Assembly (NCBI RefSeq): GCF_001659985.1 | Contig: NZ_LYCS01000001.1 | Span: 768,261 to 832,260, forward strand | Direction of reading: 5' to 3' | Length of the DNA stretch: 64,000 nucleotides | DNA from: Oceanobacillus sp. Castelsardo | Lineage (GTDB): Bacteria; Bacillota; Bacilli; Bacillales; Amphibacillaceae | In this document: positions 50,457 to 60,965 of the stretch, one piece after another | Layout: each line of letters begins with the position of its first letter | How positions within the stretch are numbered: the stretch's first letter is position 1 | Position numbers and translations under genes: made by a program | Notes under the pieces: generated by a model | The model's database searches: none | Told to the model about the DNA's origin: nothing | What the model saw: the letters and a program-made list of their open reading frames with translations, nothing else

Positions 50457-53400
50457 TTATTTCAAAACAAATTTGGTTTTACTATAACCTTCTTTTGTTT
50501 TCTCAACTTGTAACACTGCTGGAAACATGTTTTTCAATTCCTGAACATGAGAAATAACTCCAATCATGCGACCGGTTTGTTGTAATTCAATCAACGTATC
50601 AATTGCTTTAAATAAAGATTCTTCATCTAACGACCCAAATCCTTCATCAATGAACATGGTTTCAATGGAAATATTCCCTTGAAAACTTTGGATAACATCT
50701 GACATTCCTAATGCTAAACATAAGGAAGCATTGAACTTTTCTCCTCCTGATAACGTCTTTACATCCCGCGTTTGCCCAGTGTACGTGTCAAATACATCCA
50801 GTCCAAGTCCACTTTGCTTTCCATGGGATTCTTGGCGGTCACTTCGAATTAAATAAAATTGCCCATTGGATAATCGTTTTAAGCGGTGGTTTGCTGCTTC
50901 AATAATTCTTTCCAAATATTCAATTTGCAAATAGCGTTCAAATGAGATTCGTTTGTCATTTTGTCCACGTATCATGTCATGCAAATCTGTAATGATTGAC
51001 AAATCTTTTTCAAACTGAACTACTTGCTCATGCCCATCTAAAATACTAATCATTAATTTATCTGTCTCTTGATAATATTCTTTGGAAAGATTTAATCGTG
51101 TTAACTTATTTTCATATTTCTGTTTAAGTTGTGCAAGTTGTGCCTCTAATTGGATTAGATCAAGTCTTTCTTTACCTTCTAAAACAATCTGCAATTCATG
51201 AACCTGTGATTTTACAGTTAATAATTCTTCATTAAAACGTTGAATAGCAACTTTCAATTTCTGTTGTTCAACTTGAGACATTTTCGCATGTTTAAATTCT
51301 TCTAAACTAGTAAAAGCAGCCTCTTCTAATTTAGTTTTAAATTCTTTTTTAGCTTTTTCTTTTTTCAGTTTTGTTTCTTCAAGTTGTTTTATCGCATAAT
51401 GTAAATTAGAATCTGACTTGGTATCCTCTTCTTTTGCTTGTTCTAACTGCTTTTGCGCTAATTCCCAACTCTCTTCCAAGTATTGTTTATGTTTAGCCAT
51501 TTTTTCAATTTCATTTTCTAAAACAGTTAGATTTCTTACGTCTTCAGGAACACGATTTAGTCTTTCCTCATAGCGCACTAATGCTGTTTGATATTCCTCA
51601 TTGTACTGAGAAAAAATATGATCTAGCTTTTCCTTTTTCGTTTGAAGTTCCCTTATGAAGGTTAATTCTTTTTCATGATTCACCCTTAAGCTTCTTAATT
51701 CCTCAGCTAACTTTATAAGTTGATCTACTTCTTCTTTTATCCTTTTGCCTTCAATCACTACTTCATCATAAATAGAAATAGCTTCTTCTTTTTGAATATT
51801 AAATTGCAGTTGTAATTCAGATTCCATATCTTGTAAAGTGTTTTTATTAGCGGTTAGTACTCCATCCGCTTTTCGATAAAGTTCCTCCGTATTACGCAAG
51901 CTTGCTCTCAAAGATTGGAGTTCTTCTCTTGTTACAAGTTTCCCACTATTTACCGCCTTTTGTGGATGTTCCTTACTTCCACAAACTGGACAAGCCTCTC
52001 CATCATGTATATGCTCCGCCAAAACAACCGCTTGATTATTTAACCAAATTTCTTCCTGTTCTTGATAGCTCTGTTTTAATTGATCATAGGCTTGCTTTTT
52101 ATTAGTAACATCAGCTTCTAGCTCTTTCATTTTCTTCTGCAATTTTTTGTAATCTAATAAAGCTTGTCCTTTCACCTTTAACTCTGATAATTTTGCTTGT
52201 TTACTGTGTAAATGAGAGGTTTTTTCGTCTAGCTCTTTTATTTTTTGGTAATCATCATCACTCTTTTTTTGCTTCTGAACCACATCTTCTTTAACTTTCT
52301 CAAGATTGGTAGAAGCTGTCTTAACTTGCTTCTTAAGTTCGACAATATGCCGCTTCGTTTTTTCCATATCTTGCACCATTGGCAAAATTTCTTTAAGGTG
52401 ATCTAGCTTTTTAGTTACTCGTTCCCGCTCTTCCTTTTTATCCTCCTGCTCACGATAAATCGTTCGTGCTTTCTCGAATTGTTCAGTAGCTTTATTTTTA
52501 GCTAATTTTGCCTGATTCAGAAGATTAGATTTATGTTTCTCATCCATCTGCCAATCATTTACTTGCTTTTCATATACTTCTATCGTAGTTGCTCGTTCTG
52601 CCACTTCAAGTTCCCGTTGTTTTATTTCAACATTAGGTATTTTTTCTTCTAATTGTTTGAGACGAGCCTTTTTCTCATCCATCTCTTGAAACCGTTCGTT
52701 CATTACTTTTGCTTGAAAATACTCGGCTTGTTTCTTATTATGCAGGGCATATGCATCATCATACTCTTTTTGATCATTTTCCATTTGCTTAACATAAAAT
52801 TCCTTCTCTTCTTTTAAACCAAAAATAACTTGATTCATATTGAAATGTTCTTCCGAGATTACTTGAAATAATAAGGAATTCTCTCGATTTGGCAGATTAG
52901 ATGAGATACCTTGAATATAATGGTCAATCGCTTGTTTTGCTTGATTATACAATTGTTTAACACTTTGCTTCCTTTGATGAAGTCGTTCCCCTATTTGTTG
53001 ATAAGATTCTGTTTTAAAAATCCTCCGCAATATTTCCTCTTTATTTTCTGTTTCTGAAGTTAATAATTTACGAAATTCCCCTTGCGGAAGCATAACAATT
53101 TGTTTAAATTGATCTTTCGTTAATCCGATAATAGTCTCTACTTTTCTATCAATTTCTGAAATGATTTGCCGGTCGACACAAGGAATCTCTTTATCCCCCA
53201 CTATTTCATAAAACTCATATTTTTCCCCTGTCTTTGTTTTATTTCCTTTCTTCACATGGCCCAATTGACGTAAAATACGATAGATTCTACCATGTAATTC
53301 AAATATAAGTTCAACAGAAGTATGTGTACTATCTTCCGCAAAATCACTACGGAGCATGGTCTGGTTTTCACGATCTGAACCGCTCGCACTACCATATAAA

Positions 53401-53552
53401 GCAAAACAAATACCATCAAAAATGGTTGTTTTTCCAGCTCCAGTATTTCCAGATATGACAAATAAATGGTTTTGTTCCAAATCTGTAAAATCGATAGTTT
53501 CACTATATTTATAAGGACCAAATGCCGTCATCGTTAATTTTAGTGGTTTCAC
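50457..53552 (-). CDS. sbcC: Exonuclease SbcC (Rad50-like SMC ATPase)
   Basis: A 1031-residue SMC-type protein: Walker A GNTGAGKTTIFDGICFALYG at residue about 35, long coiled coils either side of the zinc hook CPVCGSKEHP near residue 500, and a C-terminal LSGGEKFNASLCLALGM with MFIDEGFGSLDEESL. With SbcD it cuts hairpins and DNA ends. Seventeen bp after sbcD. Confidence 0.95.
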   Translation of the reverse strand: MKPLKLTMTAFGPYKYSETIDFTDLEQNHLFVISGNTGAGKTTIFDGICFALYGSASGSDRENQTMLRSDFAEDSTHTSVELIFELHGRIYRILRQLGHVKKGNKTKTGEKYEFYEIVGDKEIPCVDRQIISEIDRKVETIIGLTKDQFKQIVMLPQGEFRKLLTSETENKEEILRRIFKTESYQQIGERLHQRKQSVKQLYNQAKQAIDHYIQGISSNLPNRENSLLFQVISEEHFNMNQVIFGLKEEKEFYVKQMENDQKEYDDAYALHNKKQAEYFQAKVMNERFQEMDEKKARLKQLEEKIPNVEIKQRELEVAERATTIEVYEKQVNDWQMDEKHKSNLLNQAKLAKNKATEQFEKARTIYREQEDKKEERERVTKKLDHLKEILPMVQDMEKTKRHIVELKKQVKTASTNLEKVKEDVVQKQKKSDDDYQKIKELDEKTSHLHSKQAKLSELKVKGQALLDYKKLQKKMKELEADVTNKKQAYDQLKQSYQEQEEIWLNNQAVVLAEHIHDGEACPVCGSKEHPQKAVNSGKLVTREELQSLRASLRNTEELYRKADGVLTANKNTLQDMESELQLQFNIQKEEAISIYDEVVIEGKRIKEEVDQLIKLAEELRSLRVNHEKELTFIRELQTKKEKLDHIFSQYNEEYQTALVRYEERLNRVPEDVRNLTVLENEIEKMAKHKQYLEESWELAQKQLEQAKEEDTKSDSNLHYAIKQLEETKLKKEKAKKEFKTKLEEAAFTSLEEFKHAKMSQVEQQKLKVAIQRFNEELLTVKSQVHELQIVLEGKERLDLIQLEAQLAQLKQKYENKLTRLNLSKEYYQETDKLMISILDGHEQVVQFEKDLSIITDLHDMIRGQNDKRISFERYLQIEYLERIIEAANHRLKRLSNGQFYLIRSDRQESHGKQSGLGLDVFDTYTGQTRDVKTLSGGEKFNASLCLALGMSDVIQSFQGNISIETMFIDEGFGSLDEESLFKAIDTLIELQQTGRMIGVISHVQELKNMFPAVLQVEKTKEGYSKTKFVLK

Positions 53553-53569
53553 TGTTTTACTCCTTTCCT

Positions 53570-54760
53570 TTAGTTTCTAATTGGTTCTCTCTTTTTGATC
53601 GTTTGAACTTCACTTTCCTCTTTTAACATTTCGTCCAATACTTCTTTAAATAAAATTTCCGTGTCCTCTGAAGGTTCTTGTCCTTTTACTTCTTTATAGA
53701 AAGCTTGGAATAGATCAAAGTCACTCAAACTGCTACGATTGATATGTTCCTTTTCTTCATGTTGAAAAAGGCCAGTCATAATATTCTTTCTTTCCACATG
53801 CATCGCATTCGGATAGACTGAGCGAACTTTCTCCATTGGGGATAGTACTGGAGCACTGTCCAGTAAACGTACGAATACATAGTCTTCATTCACCGGATGT
53901 TTTAATAACTCTTCCATCGTTGCTTCTACCGTACGAATATCCCTTCTTGGTGTTAAAAGACGCTTTTCAAGAGTTACGTTTCCATCTGCATCCATATCAA
54001 CAATTAGAAAACCTTTTTTGTGATTTTCTTCGGATATCGAATATTTTAAAATCGAACCAGAATATCGAATCGTTTCATCCATGACGTAATGCGCCCGATG
54101 TAAGTGACCTAAAGCTGTATAATGAAAGTCCTTAAATTGACGGGCATCTACATATTCCGCACCACCAATCGTAAGGGGTCTTTCTGATTCACTCGTATTT
54201 TCTTGTTCTTCTCCAAATGGGGTAACGAAAGCATGTCCGACATATACATGACGTACATTGGGGTCTAATTGTATGTTCATCTGCTCGATAATCTTCTTTG
54301 TAGCATCGTCATGGCTTCGTATCTCATCATCTTCAAGAATCGTTCGAACAACACTTGGATCACAGTATGGGACAAGATGAAAATGTACCTCACCATGCTC
54401 ATCCTTTAAAACTACTGGGTCAAAGTCGTCCGTAAAATTACCAATAATATGAAATCCTTTTTCCTTCATGATACTTCTACCGAAATTGAGTCTACTTGGA
54501 CTATCATGGTTACCCGCTACGGCTAATACTGGGATATTAAGCTTGATTACGATTGTTTCGAGAACCTCATCCAATAAATGAACGGCTTCCGTTGGAGGTA
54601 CCGCACGATCATATAAGTCACCTGCAATAATAACCGCATCGGGCTTTTCCTCTTCTACCGCTTCAACGAATTGTTTTAATATATAACGCTGATCATCTGT
54701 CATATACACTCCTTGAACTAACTTTCCAAGATGCCAATCTGCTGTATGAAAAAACTTCAT
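53570..54760 (-). CDS. sbcD: Exonuclease SbcD (Mre11-like nuclease)
   Basis: About 396 residues of metallophosphoesterase: HTADWHLGK, IIAGDLYDRAVPP, AVAGNHDSPSRL and YTALGHLHRAH supply the two-metal site. ATG at 54760 is better spaced from GAAGGGAG than the ATG at 54769. Nuclease partner of SbcC. Confidence 0.95.
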   Translation of the reverse strand: MKFFHTADWHLGKLVQGVYMTDDQRYILKQFVEAVEEEKPDAVIIAGDLYDRAVPPTEAVHLLDEVLETIVIKLNIPVLAVAGNHDSPSRLNFGRSIMKEKGFHIIGNFTDDFDPVVLKDEHGEVHFHLVPYCDPSVVRTILEDDEIRSHDDATKKIIEQMNIQLDPNVRHVYVGHAFVTPFGEEQENTSESERPLTIGGAEYVDARQFKDFHYTALGHLHRAHYVMDETIRYSGSILKYSISEENHKKGFLIVDMDADGNVTLEKRLLTPRRDIRTVEATMEELLKHPVNEDYVFVRLLDSAPVLSPMEKVRSVYPNAMHVERKNIMTGLFQHEEKEHINRSSLSDFDLFQAFYKEVKGQEPSEDTEILFKEVLDEMLKEESEVQTIKKREPIRN

Positions 54761-54960
54761 TATTATCATGCTCCCTTCTGTCCTCAATTGACATAGATTT
54801 CATCCATTTTTAATTTTTATATTTACTCAAACGAAACTACTAATCTTTTAGCTCTATTATATCACTTTCAAAATTGAAATTAGAATTGTATATTTTGGGA
54901 TTCTCGTTTAATCCTGTATGATATGGGTATACGTTTAAATAATTATTGGGGGTTGTCATT

Positions 54961-55353
54961 ATGGCTCAGACATTACAATTTGAAGCAGCTTGGGACAAAA
55001 CAATAGCAAATCAAGATAGAGAGAGAATAGAGCAGGAATTTTTAAAGGTAAAAGAGAATCTTTCAAGAGAAGAAGAGATACAATTTACTACTTTGAGACA
55101 TGCAATCAATCATAAAGGGGAATTACTAGTAACTGTTCTTGTTCATAATACTTCCAATACAGATTTTACTTTTTACAATCACAATTTACATTATCAAGCA
55201 AATGGAGAAACCATTGCCGAGCATATCTTTACCATCCCTAGATTTGTTATTGAAAAAGAAACAAGTATGCCATGGACATTTATTTTTCCTACACAACAAA
55301 TTTTACGTCACGAAATTCCATCTAATGGGACATTATTAATAAATAATGAATGA
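54961..55353 (+). CDS. SLAP domain-containing protein, 130 aa
   Basis: A soluble single-domain protein: LRHAINHKGELLVTVLVHNTSNTDFTFYNHNLHY (in part) followed by IAEHIFTIPRFVIEKETSMPWTFIFP matches the SLAP domain found in Bacillus S-layer-assembly-associated and stand-alone cytoplasmic proteins. ATG at 54961; a GTG upstream is possible. Divergent from sbcD. Function unknown. Confidence 0.7.
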   Translation: MAQTLQFEAAWDKTIANQDRERIEQEFLKVKENLSREEEIQFTTLRHAINHKGELLVTVLVHNTSNTDFTFYNHNLHYQANGETIAEHIFTIPRFVIEKETSMPWTFIFPTQQILRHEIPSNGTLLINNE

Positions 55354-55446
55354 GTTTTATCAATTTGCGAAAGAAAACTCATATTATGAATGTTTTTTAA
55401 TAACAATAAGAATATATTATTTCGCTTTTGAACGGGGTTGATTGAA

Positions 55447-57759
55447 ATGAATCAAGACAAGGAAAATCAAATACAAGATGAATTAGATGAAAGAAAAAGA
55501 TTAGAAGATGTCACCCGAGTTATAAAAAAGAAAAAAGAAGCACTACAGGAGAAAACTTCTGGTCTAAAAGAAAGTATTATTGATCTTAGAAAAGAATTTT
55601 GGGACGACGTAACGGTAAATTTAGACGAACCAGACGATATAATAGAAACGCAAGCTAGTTTAAAACAACAAGCTGAATTTTTAGCTGAACGTGAACGGTC
55701 ACATGGAAATATGGATCAAGAAAGAAAAACATTAGATTGGTTACAAGACTCTCCATATTTTGGCAGAATTGACTTTAAAGAAAACCAGACAAATGAAGAA
55801 GAAAAAATCTACATCGGTAAAGCTTCTCTTATGGATGAAAAAGACGAAAATTTTCTTGTTTTTGATTGGCGTGCACCTATATCAAGCATGTATTATGACT
55901 ATGCTCCAGGACCTGCCCAATATGAAACAACGGAAGATACTATAAATGGTGAAATAACATTAAAAAGGCAATATATTATTAGGCAGGGTCAGATGAAAGG
56001 GATGTTTGACACGGGCCTTACAATAGGAGATTCCCTGCTCCAACATGCTCTCGGTAATAACGCTAATACGAAAATGAAAAGCATCGTCGCAACGATTCAA
56101 AAGGAACAAAATAAAATTATTCGTAACGAACGGAGTAATCTTTTAATTGTGCAAGGGGTTGCTGGTAGTGGAAAAACTTCAGCTGCATTACAGCGTGTCG
56201 CTTATTTAATGTATCGTTTCCGGGAAGAGTTAAATGCAAATGACCTTCTCCTCCTTTCACCAAACCCTTTATTTTCAAGCTATATCAATAATGTGCTTCC
56301 AGAATTAGGAGAGACAAATATTGGCCAGTCTACATTCTTACAATTTTTAAGAAAAAGAATTGAAAAAAACATAGAAATTGAATCTCCTTTTGAACAAATC
56401 GAGTACACCCTTACAGAAAAACATAAGGATAAATATGATATACGAGTGATAAATATGGATTACAAATCAAGCATCGATTTTAAACAGATGGTTGATTCGT
56501 ATGTTTCTCATTTAAACCATAAGGGAATTCTTTTTAAAAACATTAAATTTAAAAACGAAATTATCATATCAAAAGAAGAAATTACTCAGTATTTTTATAC
56601 ACTTGATTCTAATATTTCTATTCCAAATAAAATGGAGCTTGTTACCAAGTGGCTCTTAAAGGAAATCCGTTATATTCAACAAAAGGAAGTTTCCGAAGAC
56701 TGGGTTTTGGAAGAAATGCAATTATTAGACAAAGATGATTACCAGAAGGCATTCACTTATAGTCAAGATATGTACGGAGATGAAGATGACCCACTTCAAG
56801 AAGAAACCTTTTTGCGGAAAGAAGTGGTTCAACGAGCATTTGCCCCAATTAGAAAACAAATTAAACGATTCAAATTCGTCCATGTACTAGCCACGTACCG
56901 AAATCTTTTCGAAAAATGGGAACCAAATCAAAAGCCAATGGATTGGGATATGATAGCTACATTTACGGTAAAGCATTTAAATAAGCGGTATTTAACATGG
57001 GAAGATGCTACACCATATTTATATTTTAAAGGAAAAATTCTTGGCTACGACGCAGACCGCTCCATCCGTCACTTATTTATTGATGAAGCACAAGATTATT
57101 CCGCATTCCAGTTTGCATTTATCAGACATATTTTTCCTTATACGAGAATGACATTATTAGGTGATGTGAATCAGGGAATATACGCTCATGCGACAAGTGA
57201 AAATCCCCTTATTCCGGATGCAGTGGAAAGTAACCACGAAAGGATTATATTAACGAAAAGTTACCGGTCAACGAAGGAAATTGTAGAGTTTTCAAAACAG
57301 TTTGCTCCTGGAAGTTCCATTATTGAACCATTTGAACGGGAAGGAAAAAAGCCAACTCTACTTCAGGCCGAAAATAACTTAATCCAGACATTGTTAATGG
57401 AAATCGAAAAACTTCGTAGATATGGCCATGAAACAATCGCATTGATTTGTAAAACGGTGGAAGAAACAAAGCGGATTTATGAATCACTACGGACGGAAAT
57501 AAATCTCTACCAAATCAACGAGGAAACCTTTACTTTTGAAAAGGGGATTTTAGTACTACCTGTCTATTTAGCTAAAGGAATCGAATTCGATGCAGTAATT
57601 ATTCCGGATGCATCAAGTAATCAATACAATCAACAGTCAGAGCGAGCGTTATTTTATACAGCATGCACTAGGGCTATGCATGATTTAACCATGGTATCTC
57701 CTGGGGATCCTTGTATGTTTATTAAAGAAGCGAATAACGATACGTTTAAGGTGGGATAA
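55447..57759 (+). CDS. helD: RNA polymerase recycling motor HelD
   Basis: A 770-residue UvrD/Rep-like superfamily 1 ATPase: an N-terminal coiled coil (residues about 1-50) that enters the polymerase channel, Walker A VQGVAGSGKTSAALQRVAYL near 240, Walker B HLFIDEAQDYSAFQ near 540, and LTKSYRSTKEI and VYLAKGIEFDAVII later motifs. Releases stalled RNA polymerase from DNA. ATG after ACGGGGTTGATTGAA. Length matches B. subtilis HelD. Confidence 0.93.
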   Translation: MNQDKENQIQDELDERKRLEDVTRVIKKKKEALQEKTSGLKESIIDLRKEFWDDVTVNLDEPDDIIETQASLKQQAEFLAERERSHGNMDQERKTLDWLQDSPYFGRIDFKENQTNEEEKIYIGKASLMDEKDENFLVFDWRAPISSMYYDYAPGPAQYETTEDTINGEITLKRQYIIRQGQMKGMFDTGLTIGDSLLQHALGNNANTKMKSIVATIQKEQNKIIRNERSNLLIVQGVAGSGKTSAALQRVAYLMYRFREELNANDLLLLSPNPLFSSYINNVLPELGETNIGQSTFLQFLRKRIEKNIEIESPFEQIEYTLTEKHKDKYDIRVINMDYKSSIDFKQMVDSYVSHLNHKGILFKNIKFKNEIIISKEEITQYFYTLDSNISIPNKMELVTKWLLKEIRYIQQKEVSEDWVLEEMQLLDKDDYQKAFTYSQDMYGDEDDPLQEETFLRKEVVQRAFAPIRKQIKRFKFVHVLATYRNLFEKWEPNQKPMDWDMIATFTVKHLNKRYLTWEDATPYLYFKGKILGYDADRSIRHLFIDEAQDYSAFQFAFIRHIFPYTRMTLLGDVNQGIYAHATSENPLIPDAVESNHERIILTKSYRSTKEIVEFSKQFAPGSSIIEPFEREGKKPTLLQAENNLIQTLLMEIEKLRRYGHETIALICKTVEETKRIYESLRTEINLYQINEETFTFEKGILVLPVYLAKGIEFDAVIIPDASSNQYNQQSERALFYTACTRAMHDLTMVSPGDPCMFIKEANNDTFKVG

Positions 57760-57772
57760 TCTTCCACCTTTT
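57748..57772 (+). terminator. Terminator after helD
   Basis: AAGGTGG/CCACCTT stem with 9-base loop overlapping the stop codon, then TTTTTTATTT. Confidence 0.85.
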
Positions 57773-57857
57773 TTATTTGATTCTATATTAATCCTTTACA
57801 AAAATCAAAAAGTATGTTTTATTCATAATATAGGAAAAATTGCATATCTGAAAGTTG

Positions 57858-58086
57858 GCACTAGGGGAGCTACGTTTTGTGGCTGAGAAGATAAAGTGAA
57901 ACTTCAATCAGTGGGGACCCCCACTGATTGTTAGTTGAACGAATCGTTCTTTTACTGGCTGTTGGTCCCCCACTTACAATTCCTGTTATCTTACGAATTC
58001 TTGAAGTGGGGGCCTTACAGCCAGTTAATGCGGGATAAATCTGACCCTTATTACCCGAACTAGATAATACTAGCGTGGGGAAGTGC
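57858..58086 (+). promoter_or_regulatory. TPP riboswitch with large P3 insertion
   Basis: The aptamer halves are GCACTAGGGGAGC...GTGGCTGAGA (57858-57888) and CTGACCCTTATTACCCGAACTAGATAATACTAGCGTGGGGAAGTGC (58041-58086, read in parts), the standard thi-box blocks CTGAGA, GACCC, CGAAC and AGCGTGGGGAA. GCACT/AGTGC closes P1. Between CTGAGA and GACCC are about 150 extra bases with a hairpin at 57905-57930 (CAATCAGTGGG arms) and a long one, ACTGGCTGT...ACAGCCAGT, at 57954-58025. Gap 57760-58194 holds this and its terminator. Confidence 0.9.
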
Positions 58087-58134
58087 GGTTCACTGTATGA
58101 ATCTACAAAAACCATAAATAACATACATACATGT

Positions 58135-58168
58135 AAACTGCATTCCCATGAGGTATGCAGTTTTTTTA
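58135..58168 (+). terminator. Terminator of the TPP riboswitch
   Basis: AAACTGCAT/ATGCAGTTT stem with an 11-base loop followed by a T-rich run, between the aptamer and the ykoF ribosome binding site. Confidence 0.85.
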
Positions 58169-58194
58169 TTTATCATTTTAGGAGGAGACTTTAT

Positions 58195-58785
58195 ATGAAT
58201 AATTATTGTGGGACAAGTAGAATTGCTGGATGTCAGTTTAGTCTACACCCGATGAGTGACCGGTTTGCAGATATTATCCTTTCAACTTTAAATGAAGTGG
58301 ACACCTCAAAAGTATGGAAGGAGACGGATGATGTTAGTACATGTATTCGTGGGAAAATGGTTCATGTTTTTGATGTAGCAAAGGCAGTTTTCCTTCATGC
58401 GGCAAAAACCGGTGAACATGTTGCGATGAATGGAACTTTTTCCATTGGTTGTCCAGGGGATTCTGACGCAGATGTGTATATGGATGAAACAGATACCCCT
58501 TTAAATGAGGAAAAGGTAAAGTCTATCTCTCAAGTTGCTGGTTGTAAATTTGCTCTTTATCCACTGGGGAGAGAAGATTATATGGATAAAATCTATGAAC
58601 AAATCGATTTATCCAAACACCGTAACGTTAAAGTAACATCTACTCACTATGCAACAAGATTGGATGGAGAGGTACATGACCTCTTTCAAGCTTTACATGA
58701 ATCTTTTGAACTCGTTCAAAATCACGTTTCTCATGTTACGATGACATTTAGTCTTTCTGCAAATAGCCCAACCAATAAGTCTTAA
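58195..58785 (+). CDS. ykoF: Thiamine/HMP-binding protein YkoF
   Basis: A 196-residue protein made of two similar halves, each starting with GCQFSLHPMSDRF or GCKFALYPLGREDY, the tandem ferredoxin-like repeats of YkoF that bind thiamine. ATG after AGGAGGAGACTTTAT. First gene of the ykoFEDC operon under the TPP riboswitch. Confidence 0.92.
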   Translation: MNNYCGTSRIAGCQFSLHPMSDRFADIILSTLNEVDTSKVWKETDDVSTCIRGKMVHVFDVAKAVFLHAAKTGEHVAMNGTFSIGCPGDSDADVYMDETDTPLNEEKVKSISQVAGCKFALYPLGREDYMDKIYEQIDLSKHRNVKVTSTHYATRLDGEVHDLFQALHESFELVQNHVSHVTMTFSLSANSPTNKS

Positions 58786-58798
58786 GGAGTAAATAAAA

Positions 58799-59404
58799 AT
58801 GACAAAACAGTGGAAATTAAAAGAAATTGTTCTCATGTCTATATTAGGTGTCGTATTTGGCATTATTTATCTAGCCTTTTTCTTAGTGGGCCAAGGTATC
58901 CAATATGCCCTTGTCCCATTTGGTTTAGCTCCATTTGGCTATGAAATTATTTTTGGAATATGGTTTATTGTTTCGATTATTGCAGCGTACATACTACGGA
59001 AACCAGGTGTTGCTTTTACTGCGGAAGTAATTGCAGGGATTACCGAAGTATTACTCGGAACCACAGCAGGACCGGGACTTATTTTATCTGCCGCAGTCCA
59101 AGGTGCTGGAGCAGAACTTGCTTTTGCAATGACAAAATGGAAAGACTACAGGTTACGGGTATTAATATTTTCTGGTATGTCCGCAGCCTTGATTAGCTTT
59201 GCATGGCACCTATTTTACGCGGGTAACATTGCACTAACACCTTGGTTAATTGTAGCTACATTAGTTGTACGTGTAATAAGTGGTGCACTCCTTGCAGGTG
59301 TACTTGGAAAATGGATAAGCGACCAACTCGCAAAAACAGGTGTACTTCGTGGTTATGCATTAGGAAAGGAGCTACAAAAACGACGTGAAACGGGAGCAGC
59401 GTAG
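58799..59404 (+). CDS. ykoE: Thiamine/HMP ECF transporter substrate component YkoE
   Basis: A 201-residue membrane protein, six predicted helices: IVLMSILGVVFGIIYLAFF, FGYEIIFGIWFIVSIIAAYI, GITEVLLGTTAGPGLILSAAVQGAGAE. This is the S-component that binds thiamine or hydroxymethylpyrimidine. Its end overlaps ykoD by 20 bp. Confidence 0.93.
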   Translation: MTKQWKLKEIVLMSILGVVFGIIYLAFFLVGQGIQYALVPFGLAPFGYEIIFGIWFIVSIIAAYILRKPGVAFTAEVIAGITEVLLGTTAGPGLILSAAVQGAGAELAFAMTKWKDYRLRVLIFSGMSAALISFAWHLFYAGNIALTPWLIVATLVVRVISGALLAGVLGKWISDQLAKTGVLRGYALGKELQKRRETGAA

Positions 59405-60965
59405 ACCTTTACTCCATATTGAAAACTATTCATTTGACTATGAATCCTTAAACCAACCAATAATTAATAGAATACTATTTTCGTTAGATAAAAACGAGAC
59501 TACTATTCTTATGGGAGCTAGTGGTTCTGGGAAAAGTAGCCTTGCCCTTTGTCTAAATGGATTATACCCTGATGCCGTGGAAGGTGTTTCTTCTGGTGAC
59601 ATCTATTATCATGGAAAAAACATACGTGATTTTAAAAAGGGAGAACTAAATCAAAAAATCGGTATCGTCTTTCAAGATCCTGAAAGTCAATTTTGTATGA
59701 TTACAGTAGAAGATGAACTCGCATTCACGTTAGAAAATATAAAAATCCCTACTTCTGAGATGCCCAAGCGTATTTCGGAGGGATTAAAATTAGTCGGAAT
59801 GGATGGATATCAGAATAGAAAAATCCATGAGTTATCGGGTGGACAAAAGCAGAAGATTGCTCTAGCATCCGTTCTTTTACTGGAACCTAACATTTTAATT
59901 TTAGATGAGCCTACAGCAAATCTAGACCCTGTTTCTAGTCTGGAGTTCATTCAGCTAATTAAGAGCGTTCAGGAAAAACACGAATTAGCTGTTCTTATTA
60001 TTGAGCATCAAGCGGATGATTGGTTAGATATCGTAGACAAAGTCCTTGTAATGGGGAAAAATGGGGAAATAATTGCAAACGGAAATGTGAATTCTATCTT
60101 TATAGAAAAAAGATCATTAATCGAATCAGAAGGCGTATTTTTACCAAAGCGATTTTCCAATACTGCTGATTCGTTTCGGAACTACGTCCATTCTCCCCTC
60201 CCCTTAGAAGAAGTGATTTTAACTGTAGAAAATATGAGTTTTTATCGCAAAAAACAAACCGTACTAAGAGAAATTAATTTAGAAATACAGCGCGGAGAAT
60301 TTATCGCAATTATTGGAGAAAATGGAGCTGGCAAATCTACCCTAATCCAACTAATATCCGGATTATTATTCCCCGACAAAGGCAATATTAACTTTTTCGA
60401 TAAACCAATAGATCGTTGGAATGACAAGGAATTAAGGAAAAAGATGGGATACGTTTTTCAAAACCCAGAACATCAATTTATTACGGATACTGTGTCGGAT
60501 GAGTTAACATTTGGCTTGAAATTAAATGGATATTCGGAGAAAGAAATAAAATCTATTTCAACCAACCTTATGAAGCAGTTTCACCTAGAAAAACATCGAT
60601 TTAGTAACCCTTTCTCCTTGAGTGGTGGACAAAAACGCCGTTTAAGTGTTGCAACCATGATGGATGAAACACTAGATATTTTATTTTTTGATGAACCAAC
60701 GTTTGGCCAAGATGCCGGGACAACGAGGGAATTAATGAATATGGTTGGTCTACTAAGAGAAAAAGGAACAACCATTGTCTTTGTTACCCATGATATGGAC
60801 ATTGTCGATATCACTAATCGTGCCATTGTATTAAATGAACAAACTATTGTCTATAATGGTGAACCTAGAGAGCTTTGGGAACAAAGGGAGATTCTGAAGA
60901 AAGCTAGATTACGCTTGCCTTATCGAATACGGAGCGGTTGTGGAGAAGGTGCTGTTTATTTATGA
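59385..60965 (+). CDS. ykoD: Thiamine/HMP ECF transporter double ATPase YkoD
   Basis: A 526-residue fusion of two ABC ATPase domains: GASGSGKSSLALCLNGLYPD with LSGGQKQKIALASVLLLEP near residues 43-165, and GENGAGKSTLIQLISGLL with LSGGQKRRLSVATMMDE near 314-430. GTG start inside the end of ykoE; ATGA overlap with ykoC. Energises uptake through YkoC and YkoE. Confidence 0.93.
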   Translation: MKREQRRPLLHIENYSFDYESLNQPIINRILFSLDKNETTILMGASGSGKSSLALCLNGLYPDAVEGVSSGDIYYHGKNIRDFKKGELNQKIGIVFQDPESQFCMITVEDELAFTLENIKIPTSEMPKRISEGLKLVGMDGYQNRKIHELSGGQKQKIALASVLLLEPNILILDEPTANLDPVSSLEFIQLIKSVQEKHELAVLIIEHQADDWLDIVDKVLVMGKNGEIIANGNVNSIFIEKRSLIESEGVFLPKRFSNTADSFRNYVHSPLPLEEVILTVENMSFYRKKQTVLREINLEIQRGEFIAIIGENGAGKSTLIQLISGLLFPDKGNINFFDKPIDRWNDKELRKKMGYVFQNPEHQFITDTVSDELTFGLKLNGYSEKEIKSISTNLMKQFHLEKHRFSNPFSLSGGQKRRLSVATMMDETLDILFFDEPTFGQDAGTTRELMNMVGLLREKGTTIVFVTHDMDIVDITNRAIVLNEQTIVYNGEPRELWEQREILKKARLRLPYRIRSGCGEGAVYL

